Source: Novosphingobium sp. RL4 (GTDB taxonomy: Bacteria > Pseudomonadota > Alphaproteobacteria > Sphingomonadales > Sphingomonadaceae). From it: DNA of 64,000 nucleotides. Position 1 is the first letter of the stretch. The number at the start of each line of letters is the position of its first letter. Location of the stretch: the NCBI RefSeq assembly GCF_035658495.1, contig NZ_CP141944.1, forward strand, positions 646,001-710,000. The letters run 5' to 3'. Below the pieces are notes generated by a model, which saw only the letters and a program-made list of their open reading frames with translations, did not search any database and had not been told where the DNA came from. The position numbers and the translations under genes were made by a program. This document shows positions 1 through 7,242 of this stretch, in pieces.

Positions 1-654
1 GTGGTGGTCTGCGCCCGCCGGGCCGAACGGCTCGCCGGGCTGGTCTCCCGGATCGAGGCCGCAGGCGGCAGGGCGCTTGCCATCCCGGGTGACATGACCG
101 TGGAAGAGGACGCGCGCGGCGCAGTGGAGAAGACGGTCGCGGCGTTCGGGCGGATCGATATCCTCGTCAACTCGGCCGGGATCATGGAAGCGGGCGGGAT
201 CGAGAATTGCGATACCGCGATCTACCGCCGGGTGATCGACATCAACCTGATGGGCACCGTCTACACCAGCGCCGCCGCCGTGCCGCACATGCTGGAGCAG
301 GGCGTGGGCGATATCATCACCATCTCCTCGCTCGCGGGGCGCAAGGGCGGGCCGATGACCAGTGCCTATTCGGCCAGCAAGCACGCGGTCAATTTCATGA
401 CGGACGGGATGCGACAGGAACTGGGCGGCAGGAACATCCGCGTCACCACGCTGATGCCCGGCGCAACCGAGACGGAAGTGGCGGATTCGATCTCCGATCC
501 GCAGTGGCGCAGCGCGATCAAGGCGCATGTCAGCAAGGACGGCGCGGTGAAGCCGCGCGATATCGGCGAGGCCGTGGTCTTCATCCTCGCCATGCCGCGC
601 CGCACCAACATCTCGGAAATCACCATCCGCCCGACCATCGATACGAGTGCCTGA
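1..654 (+). CDS. SDR-family oxidoreductase, 5' end outside the window
   Basis: Short-chain dehydrogenase/reductase. The visible 217 residues lack the N-terminal glycine-rich TGxxxGxG nucleotide loop and begin in the second Rossmann strand (VVCARRAERL), so the real start lies upstream of base 1. The GTG at base 1 should not be taken as the start. An NSAG motif lies at visible residues 57-60, with catalytic Ser about 110 and YSASK (Tyr123, Lys127). The gene ends 28 bp before a second SDR on the same strand, so the two are probably co-transcribed. SDR specificity cannot be read from sequence; the substrate is unknown. Confidence 0.9.
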   Translation: MVVCARRAERLAGLVSRIEAAGGRALAIPGDMTVEEDARGAVEKTVAAFGRIDILVNSAGIMEAGGIENCDTAIYRRVIDINLMGTVYTSAAAVPHMLEQGVGDIITISSLAGRKGGPMTSAYSASKHAVNFMTDGMRQELGGRNIRVTTLMPGATETEVADSISDPQWRSAIKAHVSKDGAVKPRDIGEAVVFILAMPRRTNISEITIRPTIDTSA

Positions 655-682
655 GAAATTCGGCGCCTGAGGGAGAACGATT

Positions 683-1486
683 ATGGCTGGAAGGCTTCAG
701 GATAAGGTCTGCATCGTCACCGGCGCGGCGTCCGGCATGGGCCGGGCGATGGCCGAACTGTTCCATGCCGAGGGGGCGAGGCTGGTGCTCGCCGATATCT
801 CGGGCAGGCAGGACGAAGTGGCGGCCGCGCTCGGCGGCGACACGGTGGGCGTGCAGTGCGACGTTTCCGACGAGGCGCAAGTGGCGGCGATGATCGCGGC
901 GGCGGAGGAGCGCTTCGGGCGGCTCGACGTGCTGTGCAACAATGCCGGGTTCGGCGGGCCGATGGCGCCGCTGCACACGCAGTCGCTGGAGACATGGGAC
1001 CGGGTTCACGCCACCAATCTGCGCGGCACGTTCCTCGGCATGAAACACGGCATCACCTCGATGCTGAAGACCGGCGGCGGGGCGATCGTGAACACGAGTT
1101 CGGCCTCGGCGGTGATCGGGTGGAAGCATCACTCGGTCTACGGAGCGGCCAAGGCGGGTGTGAACCAGCTTACCAAGGTCGCCGCGCTGGACTATTCGGA
1201 CCAGGGCATCCGCGTGAACGCGATCGCGCCGGGCACGATGTGGACCGGGCTGGTGGAAGCATCGCGCACCCATGCCGAACCGCCTGCCGAATTTCCGGTC
1301 CTTGCCGGGATCCCGATGGGCCGGTGGGGCTCGGCCAGGGACATTGCGCAGGCCGCGCTCTATCTCGCCAGCGACGAGGCGTCCTATGTGACCGGCGTGG
1401 TCCTGCCGGTGGATGGCGGCTACTGCATCGGCTTTTCGGGAATGGGCGCGGAGCGGCCCGGCATCGCCAGCGTCAATCCGGGCTGA
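683..1486 (+). CDS. SDR-family oxidoreductase, classical type
   Basis: Complete 267-residue classical SDR. The dinucleotide loop TGAASGMG is at residues 13-20. An aspartate follows strand beta-2 (LVLADIS), which favours NAD(H). NNAG is at 86-89, catalytic Ser near 140, and YGAAK at 153-157. A C-terminal VDGG motif is present. The ATG start follows a GGGAG-like ribosome site about 7 bp upstream. It lies 28 bp after a partial SDR gene on the same strand and probably shares its transcript. The sequence resembles 2,5-dichloro-2,5-cyclohexadiene-diol or 3-alpha-hydroxysteroid dehydrogenase-like SDRs common in sphingomonads, but the substrate is unknown. Confidence 0.92.
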   Translation: MAGRLQDKVCIVTGAASGMGRAMAELFHAEGARLVLADISGRQDEVAAALGGDTVGVQCDVSDEAQVAAMIAAAEERFGRLDVLCNNAGFGGPMAPLHTQSLETWDRVHATNLRGTFLGMKHGITSMLKTGGGAIVNTSSASAVIGWKHHSVYGAAKAGVNQLTKVAALDYSDQGIRVNAIAPGTMWTGLVEASRTHAEPPAEFPVLAGIPMGRWGSARDIAQAALYLASDEASYVTGVVLPVDGGYCIGFSGMGAERPGIASVNPG

Positions 1487-1883
1487 GGCACCGTTCCGGT
1501 ACTGGCGCGGCGCCGGCCCCCTTCAATCGCCTGATCTCGAAGAGATCACCCCCAGCCGATAATTTCCCCCCCGGGATTATCGAGCCCTTGGCGAGCGTGG
1601 GCCGGCGCCGCGATCCGGCCGTGCCGGATGGAAACCGTACAAAGCTGGCGGCAGTCCCCAAGGGAACGGGTTCGGCCAGGTGGGCCGGACTGCCGCCAAG
1701 TTATGCGAAGTGCCTGCCGAAAGGGCCTTGCCGTGGGGTCGCATCACGGTTCGGCTGGCTTGCGGCAGTGTCCTTGTCCCGGGCGTTGCCGCCTGCGATT
1801 CGGACGCGGCGGTTATGACAGCATCGCGCTCGGTCCGGTGTGAGGCAAATCACGCTTCGGCGCCCCGGCGGTGCGAAACGGGG
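1487..1883. other. 397-bp intergenic region with three inverted repeats
   Basis: I see no convincing gene between the second SDR and the convergent aldo/keto reductase. The region holds three perfect inverted repeats. GATCTC/GAGATC with a 3-nt loop lies at 1533-1547. CGATAAT/ATTATCG flanks a C-rich centre at 1557-1582. TGGCGGCAGTCC and its complement, with a 29-nt loop, lie at 1646-1698. They could be terminators for the two converging transcripts, a structured RNA or an operator. None has an obvious U-tract. Short open frames here look like chance frames in GC-rich DNA. Confidence 0.5.
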
Positions 1884-2963
1884 TCAGTCGCGCCGCTCGA
1901 CGGTTACCCCGCCGTTCATCATCGCCTCGGCGGGGCCGCTCAGCACGTCCATCGGGAAGACCCTGGGCACGCGGCTGGCCGCATCGAGCCGGGCAAGCTG
2001 CTCCTCGCCAAGATCGAGGGTGAGCGCGCCGAGGTTGTCCTCCAGCTGCGCGGGGGTGCGGGCGCCCAGCACCGGGGCATCCACGTCCGGGTTCGCCAGC
2101 AGCCAGGCCAGTGCGACTTGCGCGGGCGTGGCGCCGATCTCTTCCGCTACCTCCTGCACCGTGCGTGCGATGGCGAGGTTGCGATCCGACAGGCGCCCGG
2201 TCGCGGCATTGATCGCCTTGCGCGTGACGAGGTTTTCGCCCTGCGGCGGGGCAAGGTCGCTCGCGGTATATTTGCCCGTCAGCACGCCGCCGCCGAGCGG
2301 GGACCACGGGCACAGGCCCATGCCCATTTCCCGCGCCATCGGCACGAGTTCGCGCTCCACCGTGCGCTCGATCAGGCTTTGCTGGATCTGGAGCGCGCAG
2401 AACTGGCTCCAGCCCCGCAGTTCGGCGATCGCCTGCATCCGGCTGGCCTGCCAGGCCGGCGTGTCGGACAGGCCGATATAGAGCACCTTGCCGCTGCGAA
2501 CGAGATCGTCGAAGGCGCGCAGCACTTCGTCCACCGGCGTGCGGAAGTCCCACATGTGGAGGTAGAGCAGGTCGATCCACCCGGTCTTCATGCGCCTGAG
2601 CGAGGCTTCGACCGAGCGCACCATGTTGCGCCGCGAATTGCCCGATGCATTGGGATCGCCAGGGCTCGTCGTCAGCGAATACTTGGTCGCCACCACCAGC
2701 CGTTCTCGCCGCGCGCCCATGAGCCGGCCGAGCAAGGTTTCCGAACCGCCCATCCCGCCGTAGAAGTCGGCCGTGTCGAGGAAATTGCCGCCCCGCTCCA
2801 CATAGATATCGAGCATCCGCGCGGCGTCCTCGTCGGTAGAGCCCCAGGAGCCGGTCCCGCTTTCGCCGGAGCCCGCGCCGAAGGTCATCGTGCCGAGGCA
2901 CAGCGGCGAGACGCGCAGGCCCGAGCGGCCGAGCAGGCGGTAATGATCGAGCTGGGTGGGCAT
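1884..2963 (-). CDS. aldo/keto reductase
   Basis: A 359-residue NAD(P)-dependent aldo/keto reductase of the (beta/alpha)8-barrel family. The catalytic tetrad is visible as Asp63 and Tyr68 (FLDTADFYGG), Lys94 (VVATKYS) and His136 (LLYLHMWD). A C-terminal block with GARTPAQLEDN is typical of cofactor binding in the YajO/IolS-like AKR group. The ATG at 2963 follows an AAGGAG ribosome site. The frame stays open far upstream, but that extension is antisense to the aminotransferase gene and is not coding. It converges on the SDR pair. The substrate is unknown. Confidence 0.92.
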   Translation of the reverse strand: MPTQLDHYRLLGRSGLRVSPLCLGTMTFGAGSGESGTGSWGSTDEDAARMLDIYVERGGNFLDTADFYGGMGGSETLLGRLMGARRERLVVATKYSLTTSPGDPNASGNSRRNMVRSVEASLRRMKTGWIDLLYLHMWDFRTPVDEVLRAFDDLVRSGKVLYIGLSDTPAWQASRMQAIAELRGWSQFCALQIQQSLIERTVERELVPMAREMGMGLCPWSPLGGGVLTGKYTASDLAPPQGENLVTRKAINAATGRLSDRNLAIARTVQEVAEEIGATPAQVALAWLLANPDVDAPVLGARTPAQLEDNLGALTLDLGEEQLARLDAASRVPRVFPMDVLSGPAEAMMNGGVTVERRD

Positions 2964-3095
2964 CGGCGGGTCTCTCCTTCGGGATCGGCCTGCTTGTGAC
3001 CGGCGGGGCGGGTTCGGGCCACTGTCCCGGCGCGGACATGCGGGCAGGGGCAAGCGGGATTGCCTGCCGGTTCCAGGCGGCCTAGCTACGCCGCC

Positions 3096-4238
3096 ATGAA
3101 AGCTCCCGAGATCGCACAGGTAGACCCCTTCCACGCCATGGCCATCGGCCGCCTCGCCTACGAACTGGCGGGCGAGGGGCGCGACGTGATCCACATGGAA
3201 TACGGCCAGCCTTCCACCGGCGCGCCCGCCGCCGCCATCGCCGCCGCGCACCGCGTGCTGGACAGCGATCCGGGCGGCTACTGGGAAAGCACCGCGCTGC
3301 TGGACCGCATCGCCCGCCATTACCGCGAGACTTACGGGGTGGAGGTCGACCGCGAGCAGGTGATCCTCACTTGCGGCGCCTCGCCCGCCTTCGTGCTGGC
3401 GCTCTCCAGCCTCTTCGTGCCCGGCGCCAGGGTGGCGCTGGCCCGGCCCGGCTACGTCGCCTACCGCAATACGCTCAAGACGCTCTACCTCGAACCGGTG
3501 GAGATGGCCTGCGGCCCGGCGGAGCGCTACCAGGTTACCGCCGCCGCGCTCGACGCGCTCGATCCCGCGCCGGACGGGTTGATCCTCGCCAGCCCGGCCA
3601 ATCCCACCGGCACCGTGATCGCGCCCGAGGAACTGGCCGCCATTGCCGAAGTCTGCCGCCGCAAGAACATCCGCGTCGTCTCGGACGAGATCTACCACGG
3701 CCTCACGTACGAGGGCGCGGCGCAGTCCACCTTGCAGCATTTGCCCGATGCGGTGATCGTCAACAGCTTCTCCAAGTACTATTCGATGGCGGGCTGGCGG
3801 CTCGGCTGGCTGGTGGTGCCGCCCGAAGTGGTCGCCCCGGCGCGGGCGCGGATGAACAACCTGTTCCTCACCCCCTCGGTCCTGGCCCAGCACGCGGGCC
3901 TCATCGCCATGGACGAGACGGCGGAACTGGAAGGCCATGTCGAGAACTATGCCCGCAACCGCGAACTGCTGCTGGCCGCGCTGCCGAGCCTCGGGCTGGA
4001 CCGGATCGCCCCGCCCGACGGCGCCTTCTACATCTATGCCGACATCGGCCACCTGACGAACGACAGTCTGGCCTTCTGCCAGCAATTGCTGCGCGACACC
4101 GGCGTGGCCACGGCGCCGGGGATCGACTTCGACCCCGTGGACGGCCACCGCTTCATCCGCTTCAGCTTCGCCGTTTCCACCGCGCTGGTGGAGGATGCCA
4201 TCGCCCGCATGGTGCCCTGGTTCGCGGCGCGGGGGTGA
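3096..4238 (+). CDS. PLP-dependent class I/II aminotransferase
   Basis: A 380-residue fold-type I aminotransferase. PLP-site residues are visible: the Asn-Pro-Thr-Gly turn at 169-172, Asp197 and Tyr200 (SDEIYHG), and the Schiff-base Lys227 in SFSKYYSMAGW. The C-terminal RFIRFSFA block supplies the substrate-carboxylate Arg. I chose the ATG at 3096. An in-frame TTG at 3060 would only add 12 poorly conserved residues. It is divergent from the aldo/keto reductase with a 132-bp spacer. The family includes aspartate, alanine and aromatic aminotransferases; the amino-acid partner is not determined. Confidence 0.93.
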   Translation: MKAPEIAQVDPFHAMAIGRLAYELAGEGRDVIHMEYGQPSTGAPAAAIAAAHRVLDSDPGGYWESTALLDRIARHYRETYGVEVDREQVILTCGASPAFVLALSSLFVPGARVALARPGYVAYRNTLKTLYLEPVEMACGPAERYQVTAAALDALDPAPDGLILASPANPTGTVIAPEELAAIAEVCRRKNIRVVSDEIYHGLTYEGAAQSTLQHLPDAVIVNSFSKYYSMAGWRLGWLVVPPEVVAPARARMNNLFLTPSVLAQHAGLIAMDETAELEGHVENYARNRELLLAALPSLGLDRIAPPDGAFYIYADIGHLTNDSLAFCQQLLRDTGVATAPGIDFDPVDGHRFIRFSFAVSTALVEDAIARMVPWFAARG

Positions 4239-4405
4239 GGACAAGGCGACAGCCCGGAGCCGGCCTCCCCGTCCGTTCAGGCTGAATCCTCACCCGGCAG
4301 GTTCCAATATGCCACCCGCTCATTCATCGCGCGGGCGAATATGCCGCGATTGACCGCCCGCCTGCCACGGCGCTTCCTTCGCCCAAACCAAGAGGGAGGG
4401 GAACG

Positions 4406-5122
4406 ATGGCCATATTCGTGCTGGTCCATGGCGGCGGTCATGGCGGGTGGTGCTACAAGCCGGTGGCGCAGCGGCTGCGCGCGGCGGGCCACGAAGTCCA
4501 CACCCCCACCCTCAGCGGGCTGGCCGATCGTGCCCATGTCCTGAGCGGCGCCATCGATCTTGATACCCATATCGACGACGTGGCCGGGCTGCTGGAGTAC
4601 GAGGACCTGACCGATGCCATCCTCGTGGGCCACAGCTACGGCGGCATGGTCATCACCGGGGCGGCGGATCGCAAGCCCGCGCGGGTGGGCCACCGCGTCT
4701 ATCTCGATGCGGCCTACCCGCGCGACGGGGAATCGCTTTATGAGCACGCCCATGAACAGATCCACATGGCGAAGCAGGGCCTGCACGATGTGAACGGCGT
4801 GGCCATGGTCATGGCGCCGATGCCCGGCTTTGCGGCGTTCTTCGGCGTGACCGACCCGCAGCTCGGCGCCTGGACCGACGCAAGGCTGACCGCGCAGCCG
4901 TGGAAGTGCTTCGAACAGAAGATCGCCTTCCGCAACGAGGCGGCGATGCGGGCGATCCCGGAAAGCCACCTGATCTGCACCTCCACCATTCCGGGCCGCG
5001 ACATGGCGCTGCTGACCGAGCGTTCCGAAGGCCGGGTGTGGGATATCGACACCGGACACGACCTCATGCTGACCGAGCCTGACTGGGTGGCCGAGCGGCT
5101 GGAGGCGGTTGCGGCGGCCTGA
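4406..5122 (+). CDS. alpha/beta-fold hydrolase (EstC/hydroxynitrile-lyase-like)
   Basis: A 238-residue alpha/beta hydrolase. The oxyanion region VLVHGGGHGGW follows the first strand, and the nucleophile elbow GHSYGG places the catalytic Ser at residue 77. The catalytic His is probably 218 (DTGHDLM). The compact lid and the HGGGHGGW block resemble plant-type esterase/hydroxynitrile lyase relatives often annotated as salicylate esterase-like. The ATG is preceded by a strong purine-rich site (GAGGGAGGGGAACG). It follows the aminotransferase by 167 bp on the same strand, so co-transcription is possible but not evident. The natural substrate is unknown. Confidence 0.9.
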   Translation: MAIFVLVHGGGHGGWCYKPVAQRLRAAGHEVHTPTLSGLADRAHVLSGAIDLDTHIDDVAGLLEYEDLTDAILVGHSYGGMVITGAADRKPARVGHRVYLDAAYPRDGESLYEHAHEQIHMAKQGLHDVNGVAMVMAPMPGFAAFFGVTDPQLGAWTDARLTAQPWKCFEQKIAFRNEAAMRAIPESHLICTSTIPGRDMALLTERSEGRVWDIDTGHDLMLTEPDWVAERLEAVAAA

Positions 5123-5242
5123 GCGCGCTTCACGTTTCGCGGTGAGCCTGTCGCAACGCGGGACGAGGCGTGAAGTCGCGCGGAATGTGCGGATTGACAG
5201 CGCGCCGCTCATGGGGACTTTGGCGCATCACAGGCAGCAGCA

Positions 5243-5698
5243 ATGGTGGCGAGTCCCTTGAACCAGGTCGTTTGCAGTACCGAAGTGTGGAACGCGCGGA
5301 TGCGCGATTTCCTGCACGACTGCGCGGGAAGCGCACCCGTGGAAGAACCGGATCGCATTCGCGAGGCGATCCTGCTGCTCCTGCACGATCCCCATACCGG
5401 CGCGAAGCGGGACTTCGATCCGGCGGCGGTGGAAGCGATGCTGTCTTGCGGCGCGCCCGAAAGCGCGGTGCTGACGCTGATGGGCGGATGCGCCACTTTC
5501 ATGCTGTCGCGCGGAACCAGCGGAACGTGCCTGGCCACGCTGGTCATGGCGGATGGTTCGGAAGAGATGATCTGCGAGGCGGCAACGCTCTCGCTGGCGC
5601 TGCTGGGGGCCTATGTCTCGATGCTGCTGGCGGATTCCGAACGGATCGAGAAGGAGGTGCCGCCAATCGGCCTTTCCGGCGGGATGCGCCTTCACTGA
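5243..5698 (+). CDS. hypothetical protein, cysteine-rich, unrecognised
   Basis: A 151-residue protein I do not recognise. It is predicted soluble and largely helical, without a signal peptide. It has six cysteines (11, 27, 69, 83, 96, 111), an acidic middle and a hydrophobic helix at about 112-130 (EAATLSLALLGAYVSMLLA). Its residue composition is protein-like, unlike the overlapping frames on either strand, which are Arg/Pro/Ser-rich. The ribosome site is weak (GGCAGCAGCA). It stands alone between the hydrolase and a repeat-rich spacer before the flagellar block. Cys spacing could suit a metal or disulfide role, but that is speculation. Confidence 0.6.
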   Translation: MVASPLNQVVCSTEVWNARMRDFLHDCAGSAPVEEPDRIREAILLLLHDPHTGAKRDFDPAAVEAMLSCGAPESAVLTLMGGCATFMLSRGTSGTCLATLVMADGSEEMICEAATLSLALLGAYVSMLLADSERIEKEVPPIGLSGGMRLH

Positions 5699-6095
5699 CA
5701 TTGCGAAGAGCGCGCGGCTGAACTGCACGGATGAGGCGGCACGGACGAGGCGACACGAATGAGGCGGCGCATCCGGCCGCGGCTCCGGGAAGCTGCGCGG
5801 TAACCGGATGCGCCGTCAGTTCTGGAGCCCGCTTCCGGGCCCGGTTCAGTCCGTTGGCGTTTCCCGCAAGGTGTCCGGCCGGGAGGGGATTTGCGGCCGG
5901 ACGGGCAGGTCATGCGGGGCCGGCAGCTATCGGGTGGAGTGCGAGCCGGCCCGATTCTTCTGCCATGGCGCTGCCTAAGCATTGGTAGGATTGCGCCTAG
6001 GGGTTTTGGGCAGTTCCGGCAGGAGGTTGGGGGCAAACGATGCCGGCCCGCCGCCCGGCGCTATCAAGGTCCGGTCGGACCGGGGGCCGCGCCGG
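5699..6095. other. 397-bp intergenic region with a 14-bp tandem repeat and three hairpins
   Basis: No gene is supported here. Three tandem, imperfect 14-bp units occupy 5727-5740, 5741-5754 and 5755-5768 (ACGGATGAGGCGGC and variants). Three perfect inverted repeats follow: 5766-5776 with 5804-5814 (11 bp), 5873-5881 with 5894-5902 (9 bp), and 5917-5924 with 5945-5952 (8 bp). A further GGTCC/GGACC stem at 6068-6081 sits just beyond the stop codon of the minus-strand regulator and may be its terminator. Confidence 0.5.
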
Positions 6096-6698
6096 TCAAT
6101 TCACCAGCGCGGCCTCGATCGCGATGCGGATTGCATCCGAGGTGTGATTGGCACCCAGCTTGTTGAGCATGTTGGCGCGGTGGATTTCCACCGTGCGCGG
6201 GCTGATGGACAGCTTTTCGCCGATCAGGCGGTTGGACAGGCCGCTGGCGACGCCGCCCAGCACTTCGCGTTCGCGGCGGGTCAGGCGGTCTATCCGGGCG
6301 CGGGCCATGACTTCGCGCAGCTTGGCATTGCCGACATGTTCCGCCCGTTCGATCGCGCGGGCCAGCGTGGCGTTCAGTTCGTCCGCCGCGATGGGCCATG
6401 CGATATAGTCGATCGCGCCATCGAGAATGGCTTCGACGATGCGGTTGGCGCTGGGTTGTTCGCTGAAGGCGATGATCGGGAACCATTCGCCGTGGCGGGC
6501 CATGTTCTCCACCAGATCGTCGATCGCGCCGGCCCCGTCATGGATCAGGATGACTCCCGAGCGCGGCCAGGAATGCGAAAGCTCGGAAATATTCTCGAAC
6601 GGTTCGACGTGAATGTTTCCGACGGAAAGGGCATGACTGATCGCCGCCCTGCGACGCATGTCGTTGTCGATCAGGATGAGATTGGAAATACGCTCCAC
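6096..6698 (-). CDS. FixJ/NarL-type response regulator with atypical receiver
   Basis: A 200-residue two-domain regulator. The receiver domain (about 1-115) has the acidic pair Asp11/Asp13 and the expected phospho-acceptor Asp54 in ILIHDG. The usually invariant Lys before Pro in strand beta-5 is replaced by Trp101 (DYIAWPI), so phosphorylation signalling may be altered. The output domain (about 135-197) is a LuxR-type helix-turn-helix (LTRREREVL ... SPRTVEIHRANMLNKL). The GTG start has a GGGAGA ribosome site. It lies directly downstream of fliS on the same strand and probably regulates motility genes or a linked process; this is inference from position. Confidence 0.85.
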   Translation of the reverse strand: MERISNLILIDNDMRRRAAISHALSVGNIHVEPFENISELSHSWPRSGVILIHDGAGAIDDLVENMARHGEWFPIIAFSEQPSANRIVEAILDGAIDYIAWPIAADELNATLARAIERAEHVGNAKLREVMARARIDRLTRREREVLGGVASGLSNRLIGEKLSISPRTVEIHRANMLNKLGANHTSDAIRIAIEAALVN

Positions 6699-6818
6699 GG
6701 CAATTCTCCCTTTTCGGCATGTGCCTAGGGAGATATTCGCAGGCGTTGTTCAGTGCTTGCGGTACATGCTCCGAAATCGACCTATAGTTTACAAAAGATC
6801 TATTTCATTTGCCGCAGT

Positions 6819-6834
6819 AGATCGGAATCGATCT
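6819..6834. promoter_or_regulatory. 16-bp perfect inverted repeat upstream of the FixJ-like regulator
   Basis: AGATCG-GAAT-CGATCT is a perfect 6-4-6 inverted repeat in the 168-bp gap between fliS and the regulator gene, about 120 bp before the regulator's start. A second AGATCT lies 23 bp away at 6796-6801. The arms and length suit a dimeric helix-turn-helix protein, possibly the regulator itself (autoregulation). No experimental motif was matched. Confidence 0.3.
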
Positions 6835-6866
6835 GTTAAACCGCGTTGTTTCGGTGAGATAGCCGC

Positions 6867-7241
6867 TCAATGGTGGCCCATCAGCGCGCGTCCGATTTCG
6901 GCGAAGTCGCTGCGCAGCATTTCGATCCGGCGCGCATCGAACGACACGGCGCTGTCCAGCACGGTGCGCCGCGCCGCTTCGTAAAGCTGGGTGAGCGCGG
7001 CCGCCACGCCGTCCTCGCCCGATACGCCAAGTTGCAGGGCGGTGATCGCCGTCAGCGCGCGGGTGAGGGAGCGGCTCTTGAGCCCGTTGTCGCCGCCCCG
7101 GTCGGCATGGACGGCGGTGCCCAGCGCGGCCACCAGGTGCTCGTAGCACAAGTGCACCAGTTCGGCGGGGCCGGCGCCGGTGACGCGGGCGTCGAAGTCT
7201 ACCCGGCGATAGGCTTCCACCGGAGAAAGCTGTCGTCGCAT
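6867..7241 (-). CDS. fliS: flagellar export chaperone FliS
   Basis: A 124-residue FliS-family chaperone. FliS binds the C-terminal D0 helix of flagellin in the cytoplasm and keeps it unpolymerised until export. The N-terminal YRRVDFDARVTGAGPAELVHLCYEHL matches the conserved helix alpha-1/alpha-2 pattern (YxxxxxxTASPxxLVxxLYEGL), followed by a helical bundle. The length is typical. The ATG starts one base after the fliD stop codon, so translation is coupled. It sits at the distal end of the minus-strand flagellar operon. Confidence 0.88.
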   Translation of the reverse strand: MRRQLSPVEAYRRVDFDARVTGAGPAELVHLCYEHLVAALGTAVHADRGGDNGLKSRSLTRALTAITALQLGVSGEDGVAAALTQLYEAARRTVLDSAVSFDARRIEMLRSDFAEIGRALMGHH

Positions 7242-7242
7242 T

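Noticed and set aside
1884..4244. A 786-codon minus-strand frame that would add some 430 residues to the aldo/keto reductase.
   Set aside because: The extension is antisense to the aminotransferase; the reductase has its own ATG and AAGGAG site at 2963.
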